Source: Acidimicrobiia bacterium (GTDB taxonomy: Bacteria; Actinomycetota; Acidimicrobiia; Acidimicrobiales; CAIXPF01). Taken from it: a stretch of 43,462 nucleotides of DNA. Location of the stretch: the NCBI GenBank assembly GCA_947476745.1, contig CANJRG010000001.1:521616-565077 (forward strand), read 5' to 3'. The notes under the pieces are model-generated. The model had not been told where the DNA came from. It made no database searches and saw only the letters and a program-made list of their open reading frames with translations. Position numbers and translations under genes: made by a program. Shown one piece after another: positions 1-8,158 of the stretch (its first letter is position 1; each line of letters begins with the position of its first letter).

Positions 1-2
1 GT

Positions 3-458
3 GACGGTGACGGTGACGGCCTGACCACGCAGCTGCTGCGGGCCGAGGTCGACGGTGAGCGACTCACCCACGCCGAGCTTGCCAGCTTCTTCATCCTGCT
101 GGTGGCCGCAGGCAACGAGACCACCCGCAACACCGAGCTGGGCGGGCAGCACCTGACCGCCGGCGAGAAGGTCTGCCAGTTCTACTGGTCGGCGAACCGC
201 GACGAGGAGGTGTTCGCCGACCCGTACCGCTTCGACATCGGCCGGACCCCCAACGAGCACCTCGGCTTCGGTGGCCCGGGCCCGCACTACTGCATGGGCG
301 CCCACTTGGCGCGACGCAAGATCACCGTGATGTACCGGGAGCTGTTCCGCCGCCTACCCGACATCGAGGCCGCAGCCGAACCGGACCCGCTGCGTTCCTC
401 GTTCATCCACGGGGTCAAGCGACTGCCGGCCCGCTTCACCCCGACCGGCAGGCGCTGA
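3..458 (+). CDS. Cytochrome P450, C-terminal part, with internal deletion
   Basis: The frame is open from the left edge, so the N-terminus lies outside the window; 151 residues are visible. The I-helix motif AGNETTRN (about residues 36-43) and the haem-binding segment FGGPGPHYCMGAHLAR (Cys about 97) identify a haem-thiolate monooxygenase that resembles the CYP125/CYP142 steroid and fatty-acid group. In that group about 110 residues separate the I-helix Ala from the haem Cys; here there are about 62. The piece in between, which carries the K-helix ExxR motif, is absent without loss of frame: TTRN runs directly into TELGG. ExxR is essentially universal in P450s, so the product is probably inactive, unless the gap is an assembly collapse. 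A short DGDGDG repeat sits at the left edge. The family call is firm; substrate is unknown. Confidence 0.85.
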   Translation, partial: DGDGDGLTTQLLRAEVDGERLTHAELASFFILLVAAGNETTRNTELGGQHLTAGEKVCQFYWSANRDEEVFADPYRFDIGRTPNEHLGFGGPGPHYCMGAHLARRKITVMYRELFRRLPDIEAAAEPDPLRSSFIHGVKRLPARFTPTGRR

Positions 459-544
459 GGCCGGCCCACCGGGGCCTCCGTGACCACCACAACCATCGGG
501 TCCATCGGCGGGTGTCCGCGGGTGTCGGCGATCGGCCCGGTGGC

Positions 545-946
545 TCAGCGTTCAAGGTGCACCGGTTGGCCGTGCGGGGTGCGCTCGTAGGCCTCCCGCC
601 ATTGCTGCTGCCGGTGATCGACCTCGTCGGTGGCCACCAGCCCCTTGGCGCGGCACAAGCCCTCCAACGCCGCCAGCCAGTGCTGGTAGTAGGTGTCGCC
701 GAGGTCGGGATCGCCTGCGGCCCGGGCCTCGGCGATCGCCTCGGTCAGCGCTGCGCTCCACTCCGGCCAACTGAAACGGCCGTCCTCCGACAGCGCCAGG
801 GCGATGGCGAACACCTCCGCCTCCCAGGCATCGTCGAAGCGGGGCCCGCCCTCGTCGCGGGGCAGACCTGGCAGCGCCTCGGCCTGCTCCGACAGGGCCG
901 GACGTACCGTCTGGTACGCAACGGGACGGTCGGGGACGGAACTCAT
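545..946 (-). CDS. Nitrile hydratase accessory protein (metallochaperone type)
   Basis: 133 residues. It is a short beta-subunit-like protein of the nitrile hydratase accessory/activator family, which helps insert cobalt into the alpha subunit. Family features visible are the FDDAWEAEVFAIALAL stretch, the FSWPEWSAAL segment and a DTYYQHWLAALE helix resembling the N-terminal half of the beta subunit. The ATG at 946 overlaps the beta-subunit stop as ATGA, which argues for translational coupling and makes it the third nitrile hydratase gene. The open frame extends upstream to 1354, but that part is a shadow of the beta-subunit gene. It converges on the P450 across 86 bp. Role is inferred from family and position. 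Confidence 0.85.
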   Translation of the reverse strand: MSSVPDRPVAYQTVRPALSEQAEALPGLPRDEGGPRFDDAWEAEVFAIALALSEDGRFSWPEWSAALTEAIAEARAAGDPDLGDTYYQHWLAALEGLCRAKGLVATDEVDHRQQQWREAYERTPHGQPVHLER

Positions 947-1572
947 GGGATCTCCTCGAGGTAGCTCTCCCAAAGCTCGAGGTAGACCGCGTCGTTGCCC
1001 CCGCTGTCGGGGCCCCACAGCTCGGCCGCCTCGAAGCGCACCAGATACAGCCGCTGCGGCGTGCAGACCCCGGCGGCGGCGTCCTCGGGCAACGGCTCGG
1101 TCCCGACAGCGCGGATGACGGTCCCGACTCGGCCGCGGACGTAGCGCGGTGCCCGGGTGTGGCCTGCCGGGTGACGGTTGACGGCCCGAACCACCGCGCC
1201 GTCCACGAACCGGGCCGGCGCATCGGGCGGCTCGAAGCTGGGGGTCCAGCGATGTTCGTTCGGCGACAGCGACGCCGACGCCTGCCCCGACGCCAACTCC
1301 TCGGCGCTGAGCACGCCGTGGCGCACCACCAGCTCCTCCAGGGCGACGAGCCACTTCTCGTAGTAGCTGCGTCGCAGGTAGTCGAGCGGGGCCGACCGCT
1401 CGATGGTCAGGCGGAACTCGTCGATGCTCCAGCGACGCAACCGCAACGTGGCGTACATACTGGAAAGTACGGCCGGTTCCCAGTCGTCGTGGAAGTTGGG
1501 TTCGGTACGCTCCGGCTCGGCGGCAACCGGCCCGAACCCGGCCATTCCACCGAGATCGTGGATGCCGTTCAC
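943..1572 (-). CDS. nthB: Nitrile hydratase subunit beta
   Basis: 209 residues. This is the beta subunit of nitrile hydratase (nitrile plus water to amide), which forms the active-site cleft and substrate channel with the alpha subunit. The N-terminus MNGIHDLGGMAGFGPV is the family signature, and the C-terminal SH3-like barrel is seen in the PQRLYLVRFEAAELWG segment. It is slightly shorter than common beta subunits of about 220-230 residues. The ATG lies 4 nt after the alpha-subunit stop, and its stop overlaps the accessory gene, so the alpha-beta-accessory order is the usual one for cobalt enzymes. Confidence 0.94.
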   Translation of the reverse strand: MNGIHDLGGMAGFGPVAAEPERTEPNFHDDWEPAVLSSMYATLRLRRWSIDEFRLTIERSAPLDYLRRSYYEKWLVALEELVVRHGVLSAEELASGQASASLSPNEHRWTPSFEPPDAPARFVDGAVVRAVNRHPAGHTRAPRYVRGRVGTVIRAVGTEPLPEDAAAGVCTPQRLYLVRFEAAELWGPDSGGNDAVYLELWESYLEEIP

Positions 1573-1576
1573 CGGA

Positions 1577-2305
1577 TCAACCGGCCACGTCGCCGGTCGC
1601 GACGGTCACCCGTTCGACGCCGATCATGGCATTGCGGCCGACCAGCGCCGCCAGTTCGTCCTCGGACATGACCTCGGTCCCGGCCGGCCGCTCCGGAAGC
1701 ACCAGGTAGCGGACCTCGGAGTTGGAGTCCCACACCCGGACCTCGACGCCAGGGTCGACCTCGGTCCCGAACTCGGCGAGCACCCCACGGGGGTCCAAGA
1801 CCACCCGCGAGCGGTACGGCGCAGACTTGTACCAGGCCGGCGGAACCCCCAGCAGCGGCAACGGGTAACACGAGCACAACGTGCACACCACCACGTTGTG
1901 CACATCGGCCCGGTTCTCGACGGCCACCAACCGCGACCCGTCACGCCAGCCGCCGATGCCCAGTTCCTGCACCGCAGCCGTGCCGTCGGCCAGCAACCGC
2001 TGCCGGTAGCCCTCGTCGACCCATGCCCGGGCCACGACCTTCGCCCCGAGGTGCGGGCCGACCCGGTGCTCGTAGGCCTCCACGATGCGATCGACGCCGT
2101 CGGGATCGACGATGCCCTTGTCGGCCAGCAGCGAGAACAGGGCCTTGGCCCGCAGCGCCACGTCGGACGGCACGTCGGAATGGTCGCCGTGATCGTGATG
2201 GTCGTGGTCGTGGTCGTCGCCGTGATCGTGATGGTCGTGGTCGTGGTCGTCGCCGTGATCGTGATGGTCGTGATCGTGATCGTGATCGTGATCGTCGCCG
2301 CTCAT
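1577..2305 (-). CDS. nthA: Cobalt-type nitrile hydratase subunit alpha with His/Asp-rich N-terminal extension
   Basis: 242 residues. It is the metal-binding subunit of nitrile hydratase. The claw motif CTLCSC (residues 131-136) followed by Tyr is the cobalt-type form; iron enzymes have CSLCSC followed by Thr. The [10 protein letters not shown] segment is also typical. The first 43 residues are an almost pure His/Asp/Gly tract encoded by a 33-nt tandem repeat, and the remaining roughly 200 residues match a normal alpha subunit. The ATG at 2305 is preferred over a GTG at 2314 because TAACGT (2313-2318) lies 7 nt before it, the leaderless spacing seen elsewhere here. A metal-buffering role for the His tract is inference. 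Confidence 0.95.
   Translation of the reverse strand: MSGDDHDHDHDHDHHDHGDDHDHDHHDHGDDHDHDHHDHGDHSDVPSDVALRAKALFSLLADKGIVDPDGVDRIVEAYEHRVGPHLGAKVVARAWVDEGYRQRLLADGTAAVQELGIGGWRDGSRLVAVENRADVHNVVVCTLCSCYPLPLLGVPPAWYKSAPYRSRVVLDPRGVLAEFGTEVDPGVEVRVWDSNSEVRYLVLPERPAGTEVMSEDELAALVGRNAMIGVERVTVATGDVAG
2189..2299 (-). repeat. 33-nt coding tandem repeat, His/Asp-rich
   Basis: Two exact 33-nt units (2189-2221 and 2222-2254) and a third diverged unit to about 2299 encode an 11-residue His/Asp/Gly block at the start of the nitrile hydratase alpha subunit. The unit length is a multiple of three, so changes in copy number keep the frame. Confidence 0.95.
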
Positions 2306-2312
2306 GACCGGC

Positions 2313-2318
2313 ACGTTA
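2313..2318 (-). promoter_or_regulatory. Candidate -10 box for nthA, overlapping the upstream stop codon
   Basis: On the minus strand TAACGT fits TANNNT and ends 7 nt before the nthA ATG. Its TAA is the stop codon of the upstream AtuA-like gene. No -35 box is obvious. Confidence 0.45.
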
Positions 2319-4094
2319 CGCCCCGAGCAGTGCCTCGGGGATGTCGGCGCACTTGGCCCGCACGTACTCCCCGAGGCTCTTGGCCTGACCGTCCTGACGC
2401 GACGACGCGGCCACGCCCTCCTCGAGGAAGCCGACGACGACGAAGTTCAGCGACCAGATGTTGGGCAGGCGGTAGCGACGGATCTCCAACCCGGCGGTGT
2501 CGGGCAGCAACTCGGCCAGACGCTCGACGGTCAGGAACTGCTCGAGCCAGACGTACGCCGCCGCCGAGCGGGCGAACAGCCCGACGTTGGCATTGCCGCC
2601 CTTGTCGCCGGAACGGGCCCCGAACAACGTGCCCAACGGCACCCGAGCGGTCTCGCCGCCCGGCGACGCCGGCAGCTCGACGGCCGGGACCACGACCTCG
2701 GCCCCGGCCATACCGGGCGGTGTGTTGTCGACCACGGTCCGCTCGCCGCCGAGCAGCACCACCTCCTGGGGTGCCAGGCCGCTGGGGATGAGCGCCGGCC
2801 AGTACACCCCGTAGGGCGTCCCCGGGCCGGGGGCCCCCGACAGGCCGTAGAAGCCGGGAATGGACGCCAGGCCGAACTCCACCGCCTGGTTGGCGAATGC
2901 CCGGCCCACCTTGCGCTCGTCACGGTCCTTCACCGTGATCTTCAGCATGGCGGTGGCCGCCTCGTTCGACTGCGGATCGGCATGGTCGGTGCGGATCAGC
3001 TGCACCCGGGCCTGGTCGAAGTAGTCGGGCCCACCGGGGAAGGCCGACCACATCTGCCGGGTCAGCAGCGCGGCCTTCTCCTCGATGTCGAGACCGGTGA
3101 GGGCGAAGGTGAAGCCGTTGCGGAACCCGCCCTGGTAGTTCATGGCCACCTTCAGCGTCGGCGGCGCCGGCTCGCCCCGGGTCCCGCTGATGCGTACCCG
3201 GTCCACGGCGAGCTCCTCGAGGTGAATGGTGTCGAACCGGCACACCACGTCGGGGTTGGCATAGCGCTCGGAGCTGATCTCATAGAGCAGCTGCGAGGTG
3301 ACCGTACCGATGGACACCTGGCCACCGGTGCCGGCGTGCTTGGTGATGACCGACGAACCGTCCGCATACAGCTCGGCGATGGGGAACCCGGCGTAGTCCA
3401 TACCGGGCACCTCGGTGAAGAACGAGTAGTTCCCGCCGGTGGCCTGCGCCCCGCACTCGATGACGTGACCGGCCACGCACGCACCGGCGAGGCGATCCCA
3501 GTCGTCGCGACGCCAGCCGAAGGCGTGCGCCGGCGGGCCCATCACGATGGCCGCGTCGGTGGTCCGGCCGGTGACCACGATGTCGGCACCGCGGCCGAGC
3601 GCGTCGACGATGCCCCAGCAGCCGAGGTAGGCGTTGGCGGTGATGACCTCCACCCCGAGATCGGTGAGCGACTCGCCGGTGTCGAGGTTGGTGAAGGCCA
3701 CCCCGGCCGCGGTCAGCTCATCGAGGCGGCCCATGAGGTCGTCGCCGGCGACGTAGGCGATGCGCGGGGCCAGGCCCAGCTTCCCGGCCAGCTCGGCGAC
3801 GGCGGCGGCGCACCCGGCCGGGTCGAGTCCGCCGGCGTTGGACACCACCCGGATGCCCTTGTCGAGACAGGTCCCCATGACCTGCTCCAGCTGGGTCAGG
3901 AACGTGCGGGCCCAGCCGCCGCTACGGCCACCGGCCCGGGTGCGGGCCAGGATCAGCATGGTCAGCTCGGCCAACCAGTCCCCGGTCAGGTAGTCGATGT
4001 CGCCGCCCTCGACCTGCTCCCGGGCAGCGGCGAGACGGTCTCCGTAGAAACCGCTGCAGTTGGCGACACGAATGGCTCCGTCGGCGGTGGGCAT
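2316..4094 (-). CDS. AtuA-like protein (DUF1446 plus ferredoxin-fold C-terminal domain)
   Basis: 592 residues. The N-terminal about 460 residues match the DUF1446/AtuA family, named after the acyclic terpene utilization cluster of pseudomonads; the biochemical role is not established. The C-terminal about 110 residues are the AtuA-like domain with the conserved block [16 protein letters not shown]. The start [14 protein letters not shown] is typical. The ATG lies 9 nt after the maf stop, and TAGCGT (4101-4106) sits 6 nt upstream of it, so an internal leaderless promoter is possible. Its stop is 10 nt before the nthA ATG, an unusual partner for nitrile hydratase. Family call is firm, function open. 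Confidence 0.9.
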   Translation of the reverse strand: MPTADGAIRVANCSGFYGDRLAAAREQVEGGDIDYLTGDWLAELTMLILARTRAGGRSGGWARTFLTQLEQVMGTCLDKGIRVVSNAGGLDPAGCAAAVAELAGKLGLAPRIAYVAGDDLMGRLDELTAAGVAFTNLDTGESLTDLGVEVITANAYLGCWGIVDALGRGADIVVTGRTTDAAIVMGPPAHAFGWRRDDWDRLAGACVAGHVIECGAQATGGNYSFFTEVPGMDYAGFPIAELYADGSSVITKHAGTGGQVSIGTVTSQLLYEISSERYANPDVVCRFDTIHLEELAVDRVRISGTRGEPAPPTLKVAMNYQGGFRNGFTFALTGLDIEEKAALLTRQMWSAFPGGPDYFDQARVQLIRTDHADPQSNEAATAMLKITVKDRDERKVGRAFANQAVEFGLASIPGFYGLSGAPGPGTPYGVYWPALIPSGLAPQEVVLLGGERTVVDNTPPGMAGAEVVVPAVELPASPGGETARVPLGTLFGARSGDKGGNANVGLFARSAAAYVWLEQFLTVERLAELLPDTAGLEIRRYRLPNIWSLNFVVVGFLEEGVAASSRQDGQAKSLGEYVRAKCADIPEALLGA

Positions 4095-4100
4095 GGCCGG

Positions 4101-4106
4101 ACGCTA
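4101..4106 (-). promoter_or_regulatory. Candidate -10 box for the AtuA-like gene, overlapping the maf stop codon
   Basis: On the minus strand TAGCGT ends 6 nt before the ATG at 4094. Its TAG is the maf stop codon (4104-4106). This is the same arrangement as at nthA. Confidence 0.45.
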
Positions 4107-4697
4107 ACGGGTCGGTGCCGGTCCCGTCCGGTCTGTCCCGGTGGCCACCGGCACCGCGATCCCGGCCCGGGCCAACGCTGCCAGGGTCTCGGCCAGGGGC
4201 AGGCCCACGACGTTGGAGAAGCTGCCCTCGATGGCGGCCACGAACGCGCCGCCGCGGCCCTGGATGGCATAGGCCCCTGCGGCGTCGAGCGGCTCGCCGG
4301 TGGACACGTACCAGTCGATGTCCGACGCCGACAGCGCCACGAAACGCACCCCGGTGGTGACGACGAACACCTCGCTACCCACCGCGACGCCGGTGTGCAC
4401 CCGGTGGGCGCGTCCCGACAGGCGGGCCAGGATCGACCGGGCGTCGGCCGCGTCGAACGGCTTGCCGACGATCCTGCCGTCCACGTCGACGGTGGTGTCC
4501 GCGGCGAGCACCACGGTCGAGCGGTCGCGGCCGGTGGCCACCGCCGCGGCCTTCTCTGCGGCCAGACGGGCCACGTAGGCCTGCGGCTGCTCACCCGGTC
4601 GTGCCGACTCGTCGATATCGGCCGGGCGGATCTCGAAGTCCACGAACGGTTCCAGCAGCTGCCGGCGGCGGGGCGACGCCGAGGCGAGCACGAACAT
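4104..4697 (-). CDS. maf: Maf-family nucleoside triphosphate pyrophosphatase
   Basis: 197 residues from the ATG at 4697. Maf proteins hydrolyse non-canonical or modified NTPs to NMPs in the cytoplasm. Visible motifs are [11 protein letters not shown] near the N-terminus, the AADTTV block with the catalytic Asp followed by GKP, and the FSNVVGLPL segment near the C-terminus. A GTG at 4721 would add eight residues, but the conserved start and TATCGT 8 nt upstream favour 4697. It heads the minus-strand operon leading to nitrile hydratase and is divergent from the LLM oxidoreductase across 41 bp. Confidence 0.93.
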   Translation of the reverse strand: MFVLASASPRRRQLLEPFVDFEIRPADIDESARPGEQPQAYVARLAAEKAAAVATGRDRSTVVLAADTTVDVDGRIVGKPFDAADARSILARLSGRAHRVHTGVAVGSEVFVVTTGVRFVALSASDIDWYVSTGEPLDAAGAYAIQGRGGAFVAAIEGSFSNVVGLPLAETLAALARAGIAVPVATGTDRTGPAPTR

Positions 4698-4705
4698 GGC
4701 CGTGG

Positions 4706-4715
4706 ACGATACCGT
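4706..4715. promoter_or_regulatory. Back-to-back -10 boxes of a divergent promoter pair
   Basis: On the minus strand TATCGT (4706-4711) lies 8 nt before the maf ATG. On the plus strand TACCGT (4710-4715) lies 23 nt before the LLM gene, which has a GGGGG-type ribosome binding site. The two boxes share the central TA, so the promoters probably compete. Confidence 0.4.
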
Positions 4716-4738
4716 GCCCACCTCGACAAGGGGGACCC

Positions 4739-5599
4739 ATGAAGTTCGGACTGCGTTACGCCAACCTCGGCCGATTCACCGAGCCCGAGGCGGCGATCGA
4801 GATCACCCAGGCGGCCGAGCAGGCCGGGTTCGAGTCGATCTGGACCATCGAGCACGTGGTCGTGCCCGACACCTACGAGTCGGTCTACCCCTACGCCACC
4901 AGCGGCAAGATGACCGCCGACAACTCGATGCCGATCCCCGACCCGCTGGTGTGGCTCACCTTCGTCGCCGGGGTGACCAAGACCATCAAGCTGGCCACCG
5001 GGGTGCTGATCCTGCCCCAACGCAACCCGCTGGTGTTGGCCAAGATCCTGGCGTCGATCGACCACCTCAGCGGCGGGCGCATGCTGCTCGGTATCGGGGT
5101 CGGCTGGCTGCAGGAGGAATTCGACGCGCTCGGCGTCCCCTTCGCTGATCGCGGTGCCCGCACCGACGACTACGTCGCCGCCATGCGGGCGCTGTGGACC
5201 GCCGAGGGACCTGCCAGCTACCACGGCCCCTTCGTCGACTTCGAGCGGATGTGGTGCCGGCCCCGCCCCAAGGGCGACATCCCCGTCATCGTCGGCGGCC
5301 AGACCAAGCTCGCCGCCCGGCGGGCGGGGCGGCTCGGCGACGGCTACTTCCCGGCCCGGGCCCAGCCGTGGGAGCTCATCGACGAGATGCGCCGGGCGGC
5401 CGAGGCCGCAGGACGGGACCCCGACAGCATCGAGATCACGGTGAGCGCCCCCGACGATCCGGCGGAGATCGCCGAGCTCGAGCGGCGCGGGGTCCAGCGG
5501 GTGCTGGTGCCGGTGAACGGCATGGTCGGGCTCGGCACCCAGGTGAGCGACGTCGACAGCGTGCTGCGTTACGGCCACGACGTCATCGGCGGGCAGTGA
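4739..5599 (+). CDS. LLM-class F420-dependent oxidoreductase
   Basis: 286 residues. It is a luciferase-like TIM-barrel flavin/F420 enzyme. The start [13 protein letters not shown], the segment [17 protein letters not shown], the [18 protein letters not shown] barrel strand and [15 protein letters not shown] are characteristic of actinobacterial F420-dependent LLM proteins. The ATG at 4739 has a purine-rich site (caaggggga) just upstream; the longer open frame from 4601 is antisense to maf. Its TGA overlaps the ATG of the CoA transferase (TGATG), so the two are probably co-translated. The substrate cannot be read from the sequence. Confidence 0.93.
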   Translation: MKFGLRYANLGRFTEPEAAIEITQAAEQAGFESIWTIEHVVVPDTYESVYPYATSGKMTADNSMPIPDPLVWLTFVAGVTKTIKLATGVLILPQRNPLVLAKILASIDHLSGGRMLLGIGVGWLQEEFDALGVPFADRGARTDDYVAAMRALWTAEGPASYHGPFVDFERMWCRPRPKGDIPVIVGGQTKLAARRAGRLGDGYFPARAQPWELIDEMRRAAEAAGRDPDSIEITVSAPDDPAEIAELERRGVQRVLVPVNGMVGLGTQVSDVDSVLRYGHDVIGGQ

Positions 5600-6777
5600 T
5601 GGCCGGCGCCTCCGGCCTCGCCGGCCTGCGGGTGCTCGACCTCGGTCAGGTGTACCAGGGTCCGTACTGCGGGTTCCTGTTCGCCGCGGCCGGGGCCGAC
5701 GTGATCAAGATCGAACCGCCCCGCGGCGAGCCGTTACGCCGCCGGGAACAGGTCCAGGGCGGCTCGGTGCCCTTCGCCATCCTCAACGCCGGCAAGCGCG
5801 ACATCACCCTCGACCTCAAGCACCCACGCGGCCGGGACCTGCTGTTGCAGCTCGCCGAGACCGCCGACGTGCTGATCGAGAACTTCGCGCCCGGTGTGCT
5901 GGACCGGCTCGGCGCCGGCTGGGACGTGCTGCACGAGCGCAACCCCCGGCTGTGCTACGGCTCGGGTTCCGGCTACGGCCTGTCCGGCCCCGACCGCGAC
6001 CGCCTGGCCATGGACCTCACCGTGCAGGCCTACGGCGGGGCGATGTCGGTCACCGGCTTCCCCGACGGGCCCCCGGTGAAGGCCGGGCCGCAGATCGTCG
6101 ACTTCCTCGGCGGGGTGCACCTGTACGCCGGGTTGATGACCGCGCTGTTCGAACGCGAGCACACCGGTGTCGGCCACCACGTCGAGGTGGCCATGCAGGA
6201 GGTGACCCTGATGTCGATGGCGTCGAACTGGGGCACGCTCATCGGTACCGGCTCGGTGGGACGCACCGGCAACCGCCACAGCGGCCTGGCGGTGGCGCCC
6301 TACAACGTGTACCCGACCACCGACGGGGCCATCGCCCTGATGTGCACCGCGGAGGAGCACTGGACGAACCTGGCCAACGCCATGGGCCGACCCGAGCTGA
6401 TCGAAGACCCGCGCTACGTCGACAACGGCAGCCGCGCCGCCCACCTCGACGAGGTCGACGAGCTGGTGGGGGCCTGGACCGCGCCACAGGCCAAGGCCGA
6501 CGTCTTCGCCGCCTGCCAGCGGTACCGGGTCCCGGCCGCGCCGGTGCGCACGCTGGTCGAGGTGCTCCACGACGACCACCTCCGCCAACGCGAAGCCATC
6601 CGCGACATCGAGCACCCGAGCTACGGCACCATCTCGCTGCCGCAGAGCCCCCTGCGTTTCGACCACCGGCCGCCGCCCCGGCTGAGCGTCAGCCCGGGGT
6701 TCGGCCAGCACAACGCCGAGGTGTACGGCTCATTGGGCCTCGACGTCGACACCCTGCGAGCCGACGGGGTGATCTGA
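5599..6777 (+). CDS. CaiB/BaiF (family III) CoA transferase
   Basis: 392 residues. Family III CoA transferases move CoA between carboxylic acids. Family blocks present are LRVLDLGQVYQGPYCG, GADVIKIEPPRGEPLRR, NAGKRDITLDLKHPRGR, ADVLIENFAPGVLDRLG and the YAGLMTALFERE helix. In the GHHVEVAMQEV strand Glu occupies the place where formyl-CoA transferase has its acyl-carrying Asp; Glu variants may be common in this family, so activity is not excluded. It is coupled to the LLM gene by a 1-nt overlap and converges with the MFS gene at a 9-bp gap. Confidence 0.94.
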   Translation: MAGASGLAGLRVLDLGQVYQGPYCGFLFAAAGADVIKIEPPRGEPLRRREQVQGGSVPFAILNAGKRDITLDLKHPRGRDLLLQLAETADVLIENFAPGVLDRLGAGWDVLHERNPRLCYGSGSGYGLSGPDRDRLAMDLTVQAYGGAMSVTGFPDGPPVKAGPQIVDFLGGVHLYAGLMTALFEREHTGVGHHVEVAMQEVTLMSMASNWGTLIGTGSVGRTGNRHSGLAVAPYNVYPTTDGAIALMCTAEEHWTNLANAMGRPELIEDPRYVDNGSRAAHLDEVDELVGAWTAPQAKADVFAACQRYRVPAAPVRTLVEVLHDDHLRQREAIRDIEHPSYGTISLPQSPLRFDHRPPPRLSVSPGFGQHNAEVYGSLGLDVDTLRADGVI

Positions 6778-6786
6778 GAGGACAGC

Positions 6787-8127
6787 TCAGACCGCTGCCA
6801 TCGCCCCGGCGGAGGCGTCGCTGTCAGCATTGCGCACCGCCACCGCCAAGCGGTGGCCCACCGCCGCTTCGATCATCAGGCAGACCCCACCGGCGACCAG
6901 TACCCAGGTCACGGGGAACCGGTCGAGGCTCACACCCCAAACCGCGACACCCACCGGGGCCATGACCGCCGCCACGACCATCAGCGAGGCCATCCCCAGC
7001 GCCTGATCGGCGGGCTCGACCGCATCGCCGATGGCCCCGGCGAGGAACGGCGTCGCCGAGTAGTACGACGTCCCGATCCCCAGCCCGGCGAACGCCCAGA
7101 ACACCAACTGGGCGGGACCGCTCAGCAACAGCGAGAGCAGGGAGAAGACCACGGTGCTGATGCTGAGGAGGGCATGGGAGACGGTCAGGCCCACCAGCGG
7201 CCCGACACGATCGCCCACCTTCCGTACCACGTACGGGGCCAGGATCCGCCCCGAGGACACCGCGGCCATCAGGATCGCTGCGCCGGACACGACATCGCCC
7301 GGCAGTGCCGTGGGTCGGGCATTGCGCACCGCCGCCGTGATCGGGACGGCCATTGCGGTGAACGGTCCGATGCACACCAGAGCCACCGAGACCAGGCTCA
7401 GGACCAGACGCAACGACCGATGGCGGCGCAGCAGCGCCCGCAGCTCCGCCCAACCGTTCCGGAAAGTCCGGCCGGCCGGCACCGGGCGGGCCGGTCGGCC
7501 GAACCAGCACACCACGGCGATCGGGGCGGTGAGCACGGCGTTGGCGATCATCGCCCATCCCGGTCCGGGACCGTTGACGATCGCACCACCGGCGAGGGAA
7601 CCCAGGGCAAAGGCCACCCCGCCGATCACCCCCTGATAGGCGCGGGCCATCGCCAGACCCTCACCGGTGAGGAACGCCTTGGAGACCAACGGCTTGTAGA
7701 CCGCGTTCACCGCCAACGGGAACCCGCCGAGCAGGCCGGCGGCGTAGACGACCCGCACCGGAGTGCTCCCGGTCACCACGAGCAGGCCCGCAACGAGCCA
7801 GACCGACGCCGACAGCGCATTGGCCACCGCTGCCGTGCGTTGCTCACCGAACCGGCTGCCCCAGGAGGGCACCACCGGGGCCAGGATGCCGGGGATCATC
7901 ATCAGAGCGAGGAACACCGCAGTGCGGCTGCCACCACTGCCGCTGGTGGCAGCGGTGGTGGTGACCGTGGTCGCGGCCAGCAGGACCATGCCGGTCCCCG
8001 CGACCGTCGAGGCCAGCGCCGCAACGTAGGCGACCCGCCACCGCCGGGCCGCACGGTCGCCGAAGTCAGAACGCCTGACCGCCTCCCCTCGGACCGGACC
8101 GTACCAGCACGAGGTAACGGACCGCAT
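6787..8127 (-). CDS. MFS transporter, tandem paralogue 1
   Basis: 446 residues, polytopic, about 12 hydrophobic segments, probably a major facilitator superfamily exporter. It is clearly paralogous to the adjacent gene: both share the LLAATTVTT segment, an APVVP loop, KPLVSKAFLTG and a YQGVIGG helix. The ATG at 8127 has GAAGGG five bases upstream and is preferred over more upstream starts, which would overlap the neighbour. It lies 31 bp after the second copy in the same orientation. No substrate can be assigned. Confidence 0.82.
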   Translation of the reverse strand: MRSVTSCWYGPVRGEAVRRSDFGDRAARRWRVAYVAALASTVAGTGMVLLAATTVTTTAATSGSGGSRTAVFLALMMIPGILAPVVPSWGSRFGEQRTAAVANALSASVWLVAGLLVVTGSTPVRVVYAAGLLGGFPLAVNAVYKPLVSKAFLTGEGLAMARAYQGVIGGVAFALGSLAGGAIVNGPGPGWAMIANAVLTAPIAVVCWFGRPARPVPAGRTFRNGWAELRALLRRHRSLRLVLSLVSVALVCIGPFTAMAVPITAAVRNARPTALPGDVVSGAAILMAAVSSGRILAPYVVRKVGDRVGPLVGLTVSHALLSISTVVFSLLSLLLSGPAQLVFWAFAGLGIGTSYYSATPFLAGAIGDAVEPADQALGMASLMVVAAVMAPVGVAVWGVSLDRFPVTWVLVAGGVCLMIEAAVGHRLAVAVRNADSDASAGAMAAV

Positions 8128-8158
8128 ACGGGCCCTTCGCCCGGTCGAGGGCGGCCGG

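Noticed and set aside
459-544. Terminator between the P450 and the nitrile hydratase accessory gene
   Set aside because: Inverse copies near 466-476 and 534-543 exist, but the loop is over 50 nt and one base bulges, so support is too weak to list.
2189-2299. CRISPR-like repeat
   Set aside because: The 33-nt units are directly adjacent without spacers and encode the His/Asp tract in frame.
2304-4742. A continuous plus-strand reading frame of 812 codons
   Set aside because: It is antisense to the AtuA-like and maf genes, has no recognisable motifs and low-complexity Gly/Arg/His-rich composition, as expected for a shadow frame in GC-rich DNA.
5599-6777. Inactive CoA transferase because of Glu at the Asp position
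   Set aside because: I recall Glu variants in this family and cannot run an alignment, so this is noted in the gene entry only.
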